From Hydnum rufescens UP504 (taxonomy: Eukaryota > Basidiomycota > Agaricomycetes > Cantharellales > Hydnaceae), in NCBI GenBank assembly GCA_014904985.1, contig MU129015.1:194442-207468 (forward strand): a DNA stretch of 13,027 nt, given 5' to 3'. The position numbers and the translations under genes are program-made. The notes under the pieces were generated by a model. The model was not told the origin of the DNA. It was given only the letters and a program-made list of their open reading frames with translations, and searched no databases. Below, one piece after another: positions 1-9,051 of this stretch (positions are counted from its first letter, which is position 1; each line of letters starts with the position of its first letter).

Positions 1-110
1 CTTGCGCTTGGATGAATATTCCATTACAGTAAGCTTCCTATGGTGATAACAATTTAAAACTTTGGAAATGCCATCCGGGCGTACGACTTGGTGCTTTACT
101 CCGTCTCTCA

Positions 111-795
111 CAGACTCCTACCCATTCATTCGGCAGATACCTCATTTCTCCGAGAAATAACCGAAAAAGAGAAATGAGTTATCTTGCCGAACGACTGGCA
201 CAACTTGTGTTGTGCCTTGTTGTTTCCGAGAATTTATCGACTCTCGCCTCAAGGAAAGGGTTGTTTGTGAAGTACTCCAGAGGTACCAATCCTTAGGTAT
301 AAACATGCAAATATAATGTAATACATGGAATTGAGGAACAAATGATAAAATTGGAAGGGACTACAAACTGAACCAAGCCTACACTACAGCAAGCTTTAGT
401 TTGACCTGCTCGGTACACCTGCATTCTTTTTGTTGACATCAGTATTCAAATGGCATGTGAATACTGATGTCAACAAAGAGAACATGGGTGTACTGAGCAG
501 GTCAAACCAAAACTTGCTGCAGTGTAGGCTTGGTTCAGTTTGTAGTCCCTTCCAATTTTATCATTTGTTCCTCAATTCCATGTATTACATTATATTTGCA
601 TGTTTATACCTAAGGATTGGTACCTCTGGAGTACTTCACAAACAACCCTTTCCTTGAGGCGAGAGTCGATAAATTCTCAGAAACAACAAGGCACAACACA
701 AGTTGTGCCAGTCGTTCGGCAAGATAACTCATTTCTCTTTTTCGGTTATTTCTCGGAGAAATGAGGTATCTGCCAAATGAATGGGTAGGAGTCTG
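111..795. repeat. Long foldback inverted repeat (338-bp arms, 9-nt loop)
   Basis: Bases 111-448 are the reverse complement of 458-795. Every position i pairs with 906-i, with no insertion or deletion, and I count 11 mismatches (about 97% identity). The loop is 449-457. All 11 mismatches are transitions, at left-arm positions 131, 227, 386, 394, 398, 412, 420-423 and 428; most lie near the loop. No target-site duplication is evident (left flank CTCTCA, right flank GGTGAA). It encodes no recognisable protein. It could be a foldback-type non-autonomous transposon or a recent palindromic duplication. If transcribed, it would form a long double-stranded RNA and could feed small-RNA silencing. The structure is certain; its origin is unknown. 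Confidence 0.93.
129..191. repeat. Nested 63-nt hairpin inside left foldback arm (mirrored at 715-777)
   Basis: Inside each arm is a smaller inverted repeat. TTCGGCAGATA plus CTCATTTCTC (from 129) pairs with GAGAAATGAG (169-178) and TATCTTGCCGAA (to 191). A further perfect 8-bp stem, GGCACAAC / GTTGTGCC, sits at 197-216. The mirror copy lies at 715-777. The nested ends look like the terminal repeats of a small MITE that was then caught in the larger palindrome; that reading is inference. Confidence 0.7.
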
Positions 796-796
796 G

Positions 797-830
797 GTGA
801 ATCTCTGAGTCCCATGGCACTGATTACTCA
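797..830. repeat. 34-nt dispersed direct repeat, copy 1
   Basis: This segment begins GTGAATCTCTGAGT and matches 8267-8300 in the same orientation at 31 of 34 positions, with weaker similarity for about 50 more bases (shared CTAGGAG). It starts two bases after the foldback arm ends, so it may be host sequence beside that insertion. No coding frame or RNA fold explains it. Confidence 0.6.
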
Positions 831-1009
831 AAACGATGTGATGGAGGCATTGCAAATGTTTGCGCTAGGAGCAAATGAATTGTAACGGAGCCTCCAATTT
901 CCGCAATAATGGATCTGGAGAACAAAAATGAGACCATCTGCATGAATTGAATATCTGATATTACCTAGCGTTGTTGTTTGTTGGTTAAAATAGTAGGGTG
1001 TTGCTACTT

Positions 1010-2625
1010 TGCATCTGCCGCTGATAAGATCCGAGAACAAACTGAAAAAAAAGGAAGGCGAGGTATCGAATAAGCGGTCGAGGAGAGCAATAACAAGGAC
1101 AAATGAAAGGGAAAAGGAGTATGGGGGGGTTGGATGATTCCATAAATGTGTCAATCCGAATAACACGACCGAGAAAAAAGAAGCGGCCAACGCGGCCAAT
1201 CCATAAATGGTCTCTTGAGGATGAGCAGCAATTTGCTATACGGAGCCCCCAGGTGTCAAAAAAAAAGAAAATCAAAATCAAAAGTGTGCATAAGTAGGAA
1301 GAAAAAGGAAAGGCAAGGCAAAGGAAAAAGAGGGGACGTGGGCGCCTGCGTCGGGACTGACAAGGAGGAATACACATGCGTCAACCGTTGAAGATAATCA
1401 TTGAGTGTCAACACCTGTATCACCCTCCACTGGCTAGACAGAGTGAAATAAACGACTTACGATATGGAGGTAGTAGTTCCACAGACCTGGAGTTTTGAAG
1501 CCACGATCCCACCGTCCTCGCGAGGCAGCCCTGCGGCAGTCCCAACCTAGATCGTCCCCAAAGGCACAAGAACGAAAAAATAAAAACAAAGGTTCAGTTT
1601 TGCTCCATAAACCCCTCTTAGATCGGGGAGAAAATAAAGAGATAGAGAGCATCATGTACAGAATGCTAAATGGACTGTAGCTCATTCCTCACATATTCCC
1701 TAACAGCCTCGTCATCCCCATTATCGCCAACCCAAGTGGGCTCCACATTCTCAATCACCATCTCCTTCAAAAGCGAGTGGCGATGTGGCGATGCAGCGCG
1801 CGCGAACCTCATACCATGGGCGAGTATGTCGAGGTCGGTCACGCTGGACAGATAGCCCGGATCCACTGTGGGCTTCGCGAGCGGATCCGCAGACTGGATG
1901 TGTACCGTCCCGCGTGAGATGGGGTGCGTGTTCACGACCAATACCGAGTGGTAGTGCGTGTTTGGTTCGGGGGTCTTGCCTGGTGAGGGGACGAATCCCT
2001 TTTCAGCTGTACGTGTGAGTGCATGGGGGGACAAACAACGAAAGTTTGGGTGTTCAGAAGCAAGAAAGAGAAAGAGGAGGAAATTTTTTGGGGAGCTGGG
2101 AAAGCTACACATGGGAAGATCGAGGAATATGGATGTACCGGGTGGGTAATCAGCCTATCCCAGAGATGGAGGTTACGTCAGGTACCGCACGAGACAACGG
2201 AAAAAAAATACACTCACTCGAGTTAGGCATGTCGTTCATCATCGAACCACTCCTCCAACAACCTGGACTGCTTCTTCAAATCAGGCGAAGAGTCGAATCC
2301 TGTCGAATCCCTCAGTTCCGCTCTCAGGCGAGCTACTTCATCAGACGGGGTGAAGTTGTTGGTGGGGAGGAAGGCGAGTGAAGAGTGCATGCTCCCATAG
2401 AGCCCTTTCTGAAACTTACTATGAAGAGGTAAAATCCAGATACGATTACGGGGAAGATAGAGGGTTGATGTAGTCAGATAGCGATCAACGAGGGGTCCGA
2501 TCTGATAAATTCGACAGTGGAACTCAACTAGAGCACTTCCTCTGCTTCAGGACGACCAGGTTCATTCAGGAGATCCAGTGTTGCAACTAAGACACTGCGG
2601 GTTGACAGTGTGTACATTTATAAAC
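1010..2625 (-). pseudogene. GMC oxidoreductase pseudogene, C-terminal half
   Basis: On the minus strand this segment follows the 3' half of the plus-strand GMC gene (4672-8160), introns included, at visibly diverged but alignable sequence. It starts inside the exon with the LDVLNEP-like stretch, runs through the substrate domain (THPISRGTVHIQSADP, VREYVRNELQSI), then GTAAGLPREDGG, and ends near the last exon (SDLISG). The FAD-binding N-terminal half is absent. It is dead: TAA at 2223-2225 replaces the Gln codon seen in the intact copy, TAG at 1666-1668 precedes the catalytic-loop His, the following Pro has become Ser, and the frame ends soon after KLQVCGT. The second active-site segment, AAHPQETIYG, is still readable around 1150-1180. 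It lies tail to tail with nothing recognisable and directly downstream of the aldo-keto reductase remnant. It helps judge the splice sites and frameshift of the plus-strand paralogue. Confidence 0.88.
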
Positions 2626-2738
2626 AGAGCAGTAGGGCTCCCCTTCCAGGGATCCAGACCATAGATATCACTGATCACTTCTCGAGAGGGGGTGTCTCCT
2701 CAAGAAGCTGATCCTGGAGGGCCTTGCGGTATGGGGTA

Positions 2739-4185
2739 TCAAGGTGAGTCACCCAAGTGAGCATTCAGGGCATCCATGAGCCCCCAGATACGTTTAAGGC
2801 CTGTTTGGATACCCCAGAAATGCTTCGAAGAAGCGCGTTTCCGAATACAAAAACGGTGAAACATTTCAGTCGTGTTGCCATTTTTATATGGAGAAATGCG
2901 TTTCTTTGAAACGTTTCTGGGATATCCGAACAGGCCCTTAAGCTCGGTGGTAGTAAGATGAACATCTTTGGCAGTCCAATTTTCCTCTACATATTTGATC
3001 TGCTTGTTTCCCGGGATCTGGATGATGTCGTTGCCTTGAGCGAGGATCCAGGTAATGCACGCTTGGCCGGCGGCGGCTTTGTGGGCAGCGGCGACCTCCT
3101 AGAGATAGTCAACAACTTTGAGGATATGGGGGAAGTCAGCGCCGTATCGAGGAACACGGAAGTCATCCTTATCGAGGTCGTCAGGAGATGTTCATTTGGA
3201 GGCCGTCAGTGGATTGGAATTGACACCCCGAGGTGCAGGATACTCAACATATGTTCTCGTAGCCAATCCTCGCGCAGTCGGCGAATATGCTACAATGCTG
3301 AATAAGGTACGAAAGTTTAGGAAGAATACGTGCGTGATTACCTCACGTGATTCCAAATTGATGGGCCACATCGAGAACACTCCTAGCTTCTCCAGCGTTA
3401 GTTCGAGTGGCGAGTATCTGGGAAGACATGACATTAGCAATGGATGTGAAAAATGAAAATAACACGCTCAAATTGGATGGCGCTAATGGGGTGCACAGCC
3501 TGGGCGCGGGTATCGTATTGGGGGGTGCTTCTGATCGGCCGATATATTTAACCTTTCCCTCCCTGAGAGGTTGTACGTGATTGTCAGATGCTTGCAAGCG
3601 CGGTGTAAGGGCTTCCAGCGGACCTGACTAGTTCTGCCATAGCACCAACGGTAACTTCAATCGGGGTGTCCGGGGCGGGACGGTGCTGATAATGCAGATC
3701 TATGTGATCGTTCGAAGTTTCTTCAGGGATTTGGCGAACTCGGATTTAACGAATTCGGGGTCATCACGAATGGTATGCTCGGGAGTGGTCCCAAATTTTT
3801 CCGCGAGGAATATCTTGTCGCGGTCTCCAGTGTCTACAGAGCTACATCTCAAACTCGGAGGTTTTGGCAAAAAGTGAGGAAAATGCACGCTCGAACCATT
3901 TACCGATGAGCTCTTCGCTATCGCCCTGGAGAACAGAGATCCTCAGCACGCATAGAATCGCCAAGAGAATCTCCCAACAAACGTACGCCGAGGCAGTATC
4001 CCAGTGGTGGCATCCAAGCTCGAAAAGTCAGTCGAGCACCTATTGATTTCAATTTCAAGGGACTGCATCTTTGAAGCATGGAATGTTGCGGGCCTTGAAG
4101 CGCTCCTCATCGCTATAAGCTATACCACCAATACCCATAGCACCATAGCCAATTGCTAAATGGGTTTGGCATTATCCATGCGGAG
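2739..4185 (-). pseudogene. Aldo-keto reductase pseudogene (NADPH-dependent family)
   Basis: Minus-strand pieces, in order: GYGAMGIGGIAYSDEERFKA (near 4140), WDTASAY and [127 protein letters not shown], then TTELKRIWGLMDAL and a TGA at 2739-2741. These are the blocks of aldo-keto reductases of the AKR13 / yakc-like type, with the catalytic Asp and Tyr (DTASAY), Lys (AEKFG) and His (QHRP) all recognisable. In life it would reduce aldehydes or ketones with NADPH in the cytosol. Damage: frameshifts near 3708-3713, 3508-3514 and 3375-3384, stops at 3192-3194 (TGA) and 3099-3101 (TAG), and a MITE in the last exon. Several blocks are separated by GT-AG introns. The 5' end is not clear. It is divergent from the GMC gene at 4672. 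Confidence 0.88.
2798..2937. mobile_element. 140-bp MITE with TTAA target duplication
   Basis: The ends are inverted repeats: 2798-2841 (GGCCTGTTTGGATA...) pairs with 2893-2937 (...TATCCGAACAGGCCC), 37 of 44 aligned positions, and all 7 differences are transitions. TTAA occurs on both sides (2794-2797 and 2938-2941). Removing the element and one TTAA rejoins the aldo-keto reductase frame as TTELKRIWGLMDAL, which proves a real insertion and fixes the target site. TTAA duplication is typical of piggyBac-like elements; the GGGCCTGTT end resembles Tourist-like MITEs that duplicate TAA/TTA, so the superfamily is open. No coding capacity. Confidence 0.9.
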
Positions 4186-4320
4186 GAACGCATAACCGCG
4201 AATTCGGCATTCCCACTCTTGCGGGCTGCGGACGACATTATGGAACAGAAATTTCCGAAGGGAATGGACACGGACTTCACTTGTCTTAAAACATCGTCCT
4301 GGGGCGCCGCACGCGTAGGC

Positions 4321-4336
4321 CGCGTCCATGGACGCG
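4321..4336. promoter_or_regulatory. 16-bp perfect palindrome
   Basis: CGCGTCCATGGACGCG is its own reverse complement. It lies between two divergent genes, about 340 bp upstream of the GMC start codon. A dimeric regulator could bind it, but no factor is named by the sequence and a chance origin is possible. Confidence 0.35.
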
Positions 4337-4560
4337 CAACAGGGAAGTTGAGTCTGGGATCCGGATGCAAAACCGGAAACTCGGCAGTGAGACTCGACGC
4401 TAGGTCAGGGGTGATAGATCATCCTCTTCCTTGAGTCTCTGAATGATTTCAATGTAGGATTCAGGCAAGATTCACCCCAATATCTGCACCCGGACAGATC
4501 CCTAGTTGCTGTACATGAAGAAGCATCGTCGCTATGTCTCCCTGAGCTACGCAAGGAACC

Positions 4561-4573
4561 TATAAAGCCAATC
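4561..4573 (+). promoter_or_regulatory. TATA-like box plus CCAAT
   Basis: TATAAAG (4561-4567) followed at once by CCAAT (4569-4573) lies about 105 bp upstream of the chosen GMC start. The position fits a fungal core promoter with a 5' leader of roughly 70 nt. This rests on motif and position only. Confidence 0.45.
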
Positions 4574-4671
4574 AGTTACCCAGCCCCCGCTGTTACTACC
4601 ATCTGTTCTCTGCACCCCGCACACATTAGAATATTAGGAGAGAAACCTACGGCTGCGACCCCTGCTCTCCG

Positions 4672-7600
4672 ATGTTGTTCCTAAGCCCTGAAGAATTCCT
4701 CAAGAACACGTTTGACTACATCGTCGTTGGAGGCGGCACTGCTGGCCTTGTCGTCGCTACTCGGTAGGTCTGAGAGGGCTCATATGATACGTTTCTAGCT
4801 CTCCAACGTGTTAGTTGGAGTAGATTGAGCGAAGATGCGAGGGTCACGGTGGGCGTGCTAGAAGCAGGAGGATATCACCCTGAGGAACCTCTCATCAATG
4901 TCCCTGGTACGTTTCTACAGTCTCAGCCCGAAGTACCGATGCCATGATCTCTTTTCCTTCCATAGGTTACTTTGGTCGTTCCCTCGGCAATCCCACTTTC
5001 GATTGGGCGTAAGTCTAATATATCCTTCATCAATGATTCCCACCCTTTCTACTTTTCTCTCTCTAGCTTTCTCACTGTCCCTCAAAAACACGTTAATGGT
5101 CGCGCTATTGTCCAGCCTCGGTAAGTCTTTGCTCGCCTCCCATTTTAATCCAACGGAAACTTCTCACAGATTCCCAGGGGGAAGCTCCTTGGAGGTTCTA
5201 GCGCCCTAAACTTCATGGTTTTAGTGAATCATTTCCCCCCTATCCCTCCCTCCTGCACTTTTTACTTATTGCTTCAATCTGACAGGGAAGGTGAGTGACG
5301 GATACAGGAAAACTATGCTGGCTATCGCTTAACTTCGGGATTGGAACGCGTTCTCGATCCATTATGTATGTCCAGAGCATCCAAAGAAGAGTACGATGGT
5401 ATGATCCCTCTTCCACACCTCTCTTGTCAGTTCAACTCACTTGTGGTCTCATCTCCACAGCCTTCGAGGCCCTTGGTAGTAATGGGTGGAATTGGGAGTC
5501 GTTCCTGAAATATGTCACCAAGGTGCCAACGCGACGTCTCCCCACTCTATGCATACCGTTCCTGAGAGAGGAGAATTGAATTAACATAATTCCCTTGAAT
5601 TATTCCACCTCCTAGTCCCAGACATTGATTCCCAGCGATGATGAATTCAGTGAAAAATTCAATACTAAACTCGTTGATGGCATCCACGGGACTTCCGGGC
5701 CCGTCCGTATACGCATCCTCCTTCCTCTCCAAACCCTCTATTCACTCTCTAATCCTAGATCAAAAAATCCCACAGCCCATGGCAAGGGGACTTGAGCATC
5801 CCCTTTTTTCAGACTCTTGAGACCTTTGGACTCGAAAGGAACCCTGACGCTGTAAGACCACTTCCTGTCGTCGCATTTACCAAGCTCTTGTCAATCTCAC
5901 GCGAGCCCTTCTTTCTCCAACACATAGACGACTGGTCTCGCAACAGGTTCTTATAACATCCTTTCGGCGGTAGACCCGGACACCGCTCGCCGGAGCTACT
6001 CCGCCTCCGCATACTACACTCCCAATGCCTCGCGCCCGAACCTCGTCGTCCTCATTGGCGCCCAAGCCACCAAGGTGCTCCTTGAGGGTGATGCCGAGCC
6101 ATACACTGCTACTGCCATCGAATTTGTCAGCGGAGGAAAGAAGTACAGCGTTCCTGTGAAGAGGGAGGTCATCCTCTCCACGGGAGCCTTCCAGACCCCT
6201 CAACTTCTCGAGCTTTCCGGTCTGTGTGGCGTTCTCTTCTTCTTTGGGCACACGCTTTGGGGTGGTCCAGGAATGCTTCAATTATTGACGCCTTGGGGGC
6301 TGTAACAGGTATTGGGGATCCGTCCATTCTGGATCAATTTGGTATACCTAGCAAGGTCGAACTTCCCGGCGTCGGCTCCAACCTACAGGTACACGCTTAC
6401 TTCCTTTTATCACTGTGCCGGTGCCTGCAGGAGGGAGAAATATTATTAATGAGGTATCTTCAGGATCACATCTACGTTCCCACTGTCTACCAAGTCAAGC
6501 CCGAAGTTGCGACACTAGATGTCCTGAATGAACCTGGTCGTTCTCAGGCAGAGGAAGCACTCTAGTTAAGATTGATTGGATCGGATTGATTCTTGACCTC
6601 CCTTCTGATTACCATCCTCCCCGCTCTCTCATCAACCCTTTATCTTACCCGTAATTGTATCGGGATTCTATCTCTTCAGTGAATCTCAGAAAGGGCTCTA
6701 TGGGAGCACGCACTTTTCCTTCGCCTTCCTCCCCATCAACACATTCACCCCGCCTGACGAAGTGGCTCGTTTGAAGGCGGAACTGAGGAACTCGAATGGA
6801 TTCGATTCGACGCCTGGTTTGAAGAAGCAGCACAAGCTGTTGGAGCAGTGGTTCAGTGATGAACGACATGCCCAGCTCGAGTGCGTGGTTTTTTTTGTTG
6901 TACTGTGTCGTGTGGTACTTGACGTAACCTCCGTCTTTGGGATAGGCTGATTACCTTCCCGGTATGTTCATATTCCACTCATCTCCCCATTTCCACCTTT
7001 CTCATGTCCCCAACTTTCCCACCCCTCTTTTTGTTTCTTGCTTCTGAACACCCAAACTTCCATTCTTTCTTCACACACCCCCAAAAAGGGACTTCTCCCT
7101 TCACCAGGCAAGACTCCCAAACCAAGCACGCACCCCCACACGGTAGCCGTCGCGAACACGCATCCCATCTCGCGCGGGACCGTGCACATCCAATCTGCGG
7201 ACCCACTCGTGAGGCCCGCGGTGGACCCGGCCTATTTGTCCAGCACGATCGACCTCGACATACTCGTCCATGGTGTGAGGTTCACGCACACGCTCCATCG
7301 CCACTCGCCTCTGAAGGAGATGACGATTGGGAGCGTGGAACCCGCTTGGATTAGCGACTCGGATAATTTTAGTGATAGTCATGGCGAGAAAGGCGTGAAA
7401 TGGGAGGATGACGAGGCTGTTAGGGAATATGTAAGGAATGAGCTGCAGTCCATTTATCATCCTGTGCGTGGTGCTCTCCATCACCTTTTTTCTTTCCCCG
7501 ATCTGCGAGAGATTTATGGGGCGGAACTGAATTTTCATTTCTATCTTTTCGTTCTTGCGCGTTTGGGGGTGATTTAGGTTGGAACTGCCGCGATGCTTCC

Positions 7601-8160
7601 CGCGAAGATCATGGAGTCGTGGATTCGAAACTCAAAGTGTATGGAACGGCTAATCTCCGTGTCGTACGTCGCTCATTTCACTCTTTACCCGACGGTCGAG
7701 GACGATACAGGCATTGATATCTAATAATTATCTTCAAAGGTTGATGCTTCTATACTTCCCCTGGTGAGTCCAACTACCGGTCTGGCAAGCGCCCACCTCT
7801 ACACCTTCTCATTGTCGTTTTCTTTCGTTTTTCTTCCTGTTTACGCATGCTTTTGCTTTAATCTTAATTTTATTCTTGTTGGGCACTTCGTATAGCAAAT
7901 TGCTGCGCATCCTCAAGAGACGATTTACGGGATAGCCGAAAAGGTGCGCTCCCGTCGCTTTTGTTTTTTCCTCGCTTGTGTTATCAGGAGGTTGATGTGT
8001 TTCTGAAACCATCCACCCTTCCATCCACCTTTCCCCCCTTCCATTTGGCCTCGTTATTGCTCTCGTCGACGAATTATTCAATACCTCACTCCTTTTTTTC
8101 AATTAGCTCTCGGATATTATCAAAGCAGATGTGAAGCAGCCAGAAAACAAAGAAGCCTAG
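4672..8160 (+). CDS. GMC-family FAD oxidoreductase (aryl-alcohol oxidase-like), 20 exons, one frameshift
   Basis: Exons by GT-AG rules and family fit: 4672-4763, 4824-4906, 4966-5008, 5067-5120, 5178-5223, 5286-5290, 5376-5398, 5461-5522, 5616-5702, 5759-5851, 5928-6219, 6309-6388, 6464-6564, 6680-6880, 6946-6961, 7089-7463, 7578-7663, 7740-7763, 7896-7943, 8107-8160. Phases agree at every junction except one missing base in exon 17; counting it, the protein is about 621 residues, normal for the family. Visible: FAD dinucleotide fold VVGGGTAGL (about 16-24), GMC signature 1 GKLLGGSSALN (about 92), signature 2 GAFQTPQLLELSGIG (about 281), active-site His in HPVGT (about 550) and AAHPQ (about 593). 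The enzyme would oxidise an alcohol and pass electrons to O2 or a quinone. MLFLSPEEF lacks a signal peptide, so it is probably intracellular. The substrate is not predictable. Exon 9 donor (GTCCGT), exon 15 (16 nt) and the 5-nt exon 6 are the least certain. Confidence 0.9.
5286..5290 (+). other. Putative 5-nt microexon (GGAAG) of the GMC gene
   Basis: The segment is bordered by ..TGACAG before and GTGAGT after. Joining exon 5 (..FMVL), these five bases and exon 7 gives FMVLGRASKEEYD, which matches the family. Skipping them shifts the frame and loses the Gly-Arg pair, and no other splice choice I tried restores both. Confidence 0.7.
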
Positions 8161-8525
8161 ATAGTATCGGATACCGAATTCCACAGATGTTGTATATATA
8201 AAGAAAGAAACTTGTTTTATGGGCGCCAAGTCGTCGACTTACGAGATCACTTATGGCCGTTGTTACGTGAATCTCTGAGTCTCATGGCACCGATTCCTCA
8301 GAAGAATACGGATGCTCAAGTTTCCGTTCTAGGAGAAAAAGAATGTGATCCCCGACTCTGAAAGAGAAGGGTTATGGCGAGCATGCTTTTGGTTCCGATC
8401 AATTGAGTTCCGCCCAAAATCGTGTCACTGATAGCGCTGAGACTACGATTATCATTGTTTTTCTGATACGTTTAAGGGTTTCATGCAATGGTCTAGTTGT
8501 GTCTTTCTTCAGTTCCGTAGCTTTC
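8161..8525. other. Intergenic region downstream of the GMC gene
   Basis: No coding or RNA gene recognised. An A/T-rich TATATATAAAG stretch near 8193, about 35 bp after the stop codon, could serve 3'-end formation. The region also holds copy 2 of the 34-nt dispersed repeat. Confidence 0.5.
8267..8300. repeat. 34-nt dispersed direct repeat, copy 2
   Basis: Matches 797-830 at 31 of 34 positions in the same orientation. It lies about 105 bp after the GMC stop codon. Relative to the neighbouring GMC copies the two repeats are in opposite orientation, so they are not simply part of the GMC duplication. Confidence 0.6.
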
Positions 8526-8729
8526 TGTGTTAAGATATAAGTCTTTTAGAGAAAACAACACTATGATTTACCGAGTAAAATCTCGGTATTTATATACAAA
8601 TACATGTTTCTACGGGGTTCGAGTATATACGGGAATAACGGATGTAGACAGGCCTACACAGTCCTGGACGGTTTTAGATCCTTCCGGAAGGTTCCGGGTT
8701 TATTCCCATATCAGGATGTATTCATTCCA
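8526..8729 (-). repeat. Probable 3' LTR of the copia remnant
   Basis: On the minus strand, pol ends and a G-rich polypurine tract follows. The next bases begin TGGAATG at 8729 and run to an end near 8526 (TGTGTTAAG on the plus strand), giving TG...CA termini and about 204 bp. A TATA-like TATATAAATA lies inside. Only one LTR is present, so the outer boundary is an estimate. Confidence 0.5.
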
Positions 8730-9051
8730 ATACTCCCCCTCAGACCGATGCCATTCCTAAGTCCATCCGGAATTGTTCAAGTTTCGGGCGCGGGAGCGAC
8801 TTTGTAAATATGTCTGCAGTCATTTCGTTTGTAGGGCACCAATGGACTGTTGCTATGCCTCATTGTATTGTTTCCTGAATGAAATGAAATTGTACATCAA
8901 TGTGTTTTGATTGCGCATGAAATTGGGGATTTTCCGTCAGGGTGATCGCTGATTGATTATCAATGTGTAATTCCGAAGGTCCGGATTGGGTAAAACCTAG
9001 GGCATCAAAGAAGTTTCATAGCCATATTATTTGCTTTGTAGCTAAGGTAGC

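Larger units (their letters stand above)
4186..4671. promoter_or_regulatory. Divergent intergenic region upstream of the GMC gene
   Basis: No gene is recognised here; open frames of up to 93 codons have no family features. The region separates the head-to-head aldo-keto reductase remnant and GMC gene, so it should hold the GMC promoter and the lost reductase promoter. It contains a 16-bp perfect palindrome at 4321-4336 and a TATA-like box with CCAAT near 4561-4573. Confidence 0.55.

Noticed and set aside
430..657. 75-codon open frame in the foldback repeat
   Set aside because: It spans the loop and one arm of a near-perfect palindrome and resembles no protein; chance.
828..1377. Two minus-strand open frames of 123 and 130 codons
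   Set aside because: They overlap the tail of the GMC pseudogene, mixing its last exons with pyrimidine-rich intron sequence; not separate genes.
4153..4434. 93-codon plus-strand open frame between the divergent genes
   Set aside because: No family motif, overlaps the 5' end of the reductase remnant, and no intron or promoter evidence; kept only as intergenic sequence.
5616..5820. Frameshift or stop in the GMC gene around 5800 when exon 9 is read straight through
   Set aside because: An intron 5703-5758 (GTCCGT...CTAG) restores the frame as GPIKKSHSPWQGDLSIPFF, so no lesion is needed.
6550..6570. Premature TAG at 6563-6565 in the GMC gene
   Set aside because: It is the exon 13 donor (CTC TA / GTTAAG); splicing to 6680 gives EEALYESQKGLYG, and the paralogue keeps the same arrangement.
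6962..7107. Intron 15 acceptor at 7107 (CACCAG)
   Set aside because: It gives the wrong phase; the AG at 7087-7088 joins in frame as FPGLLPSPGKTP and the same AAAAG-GGA site is present in the paralogue.
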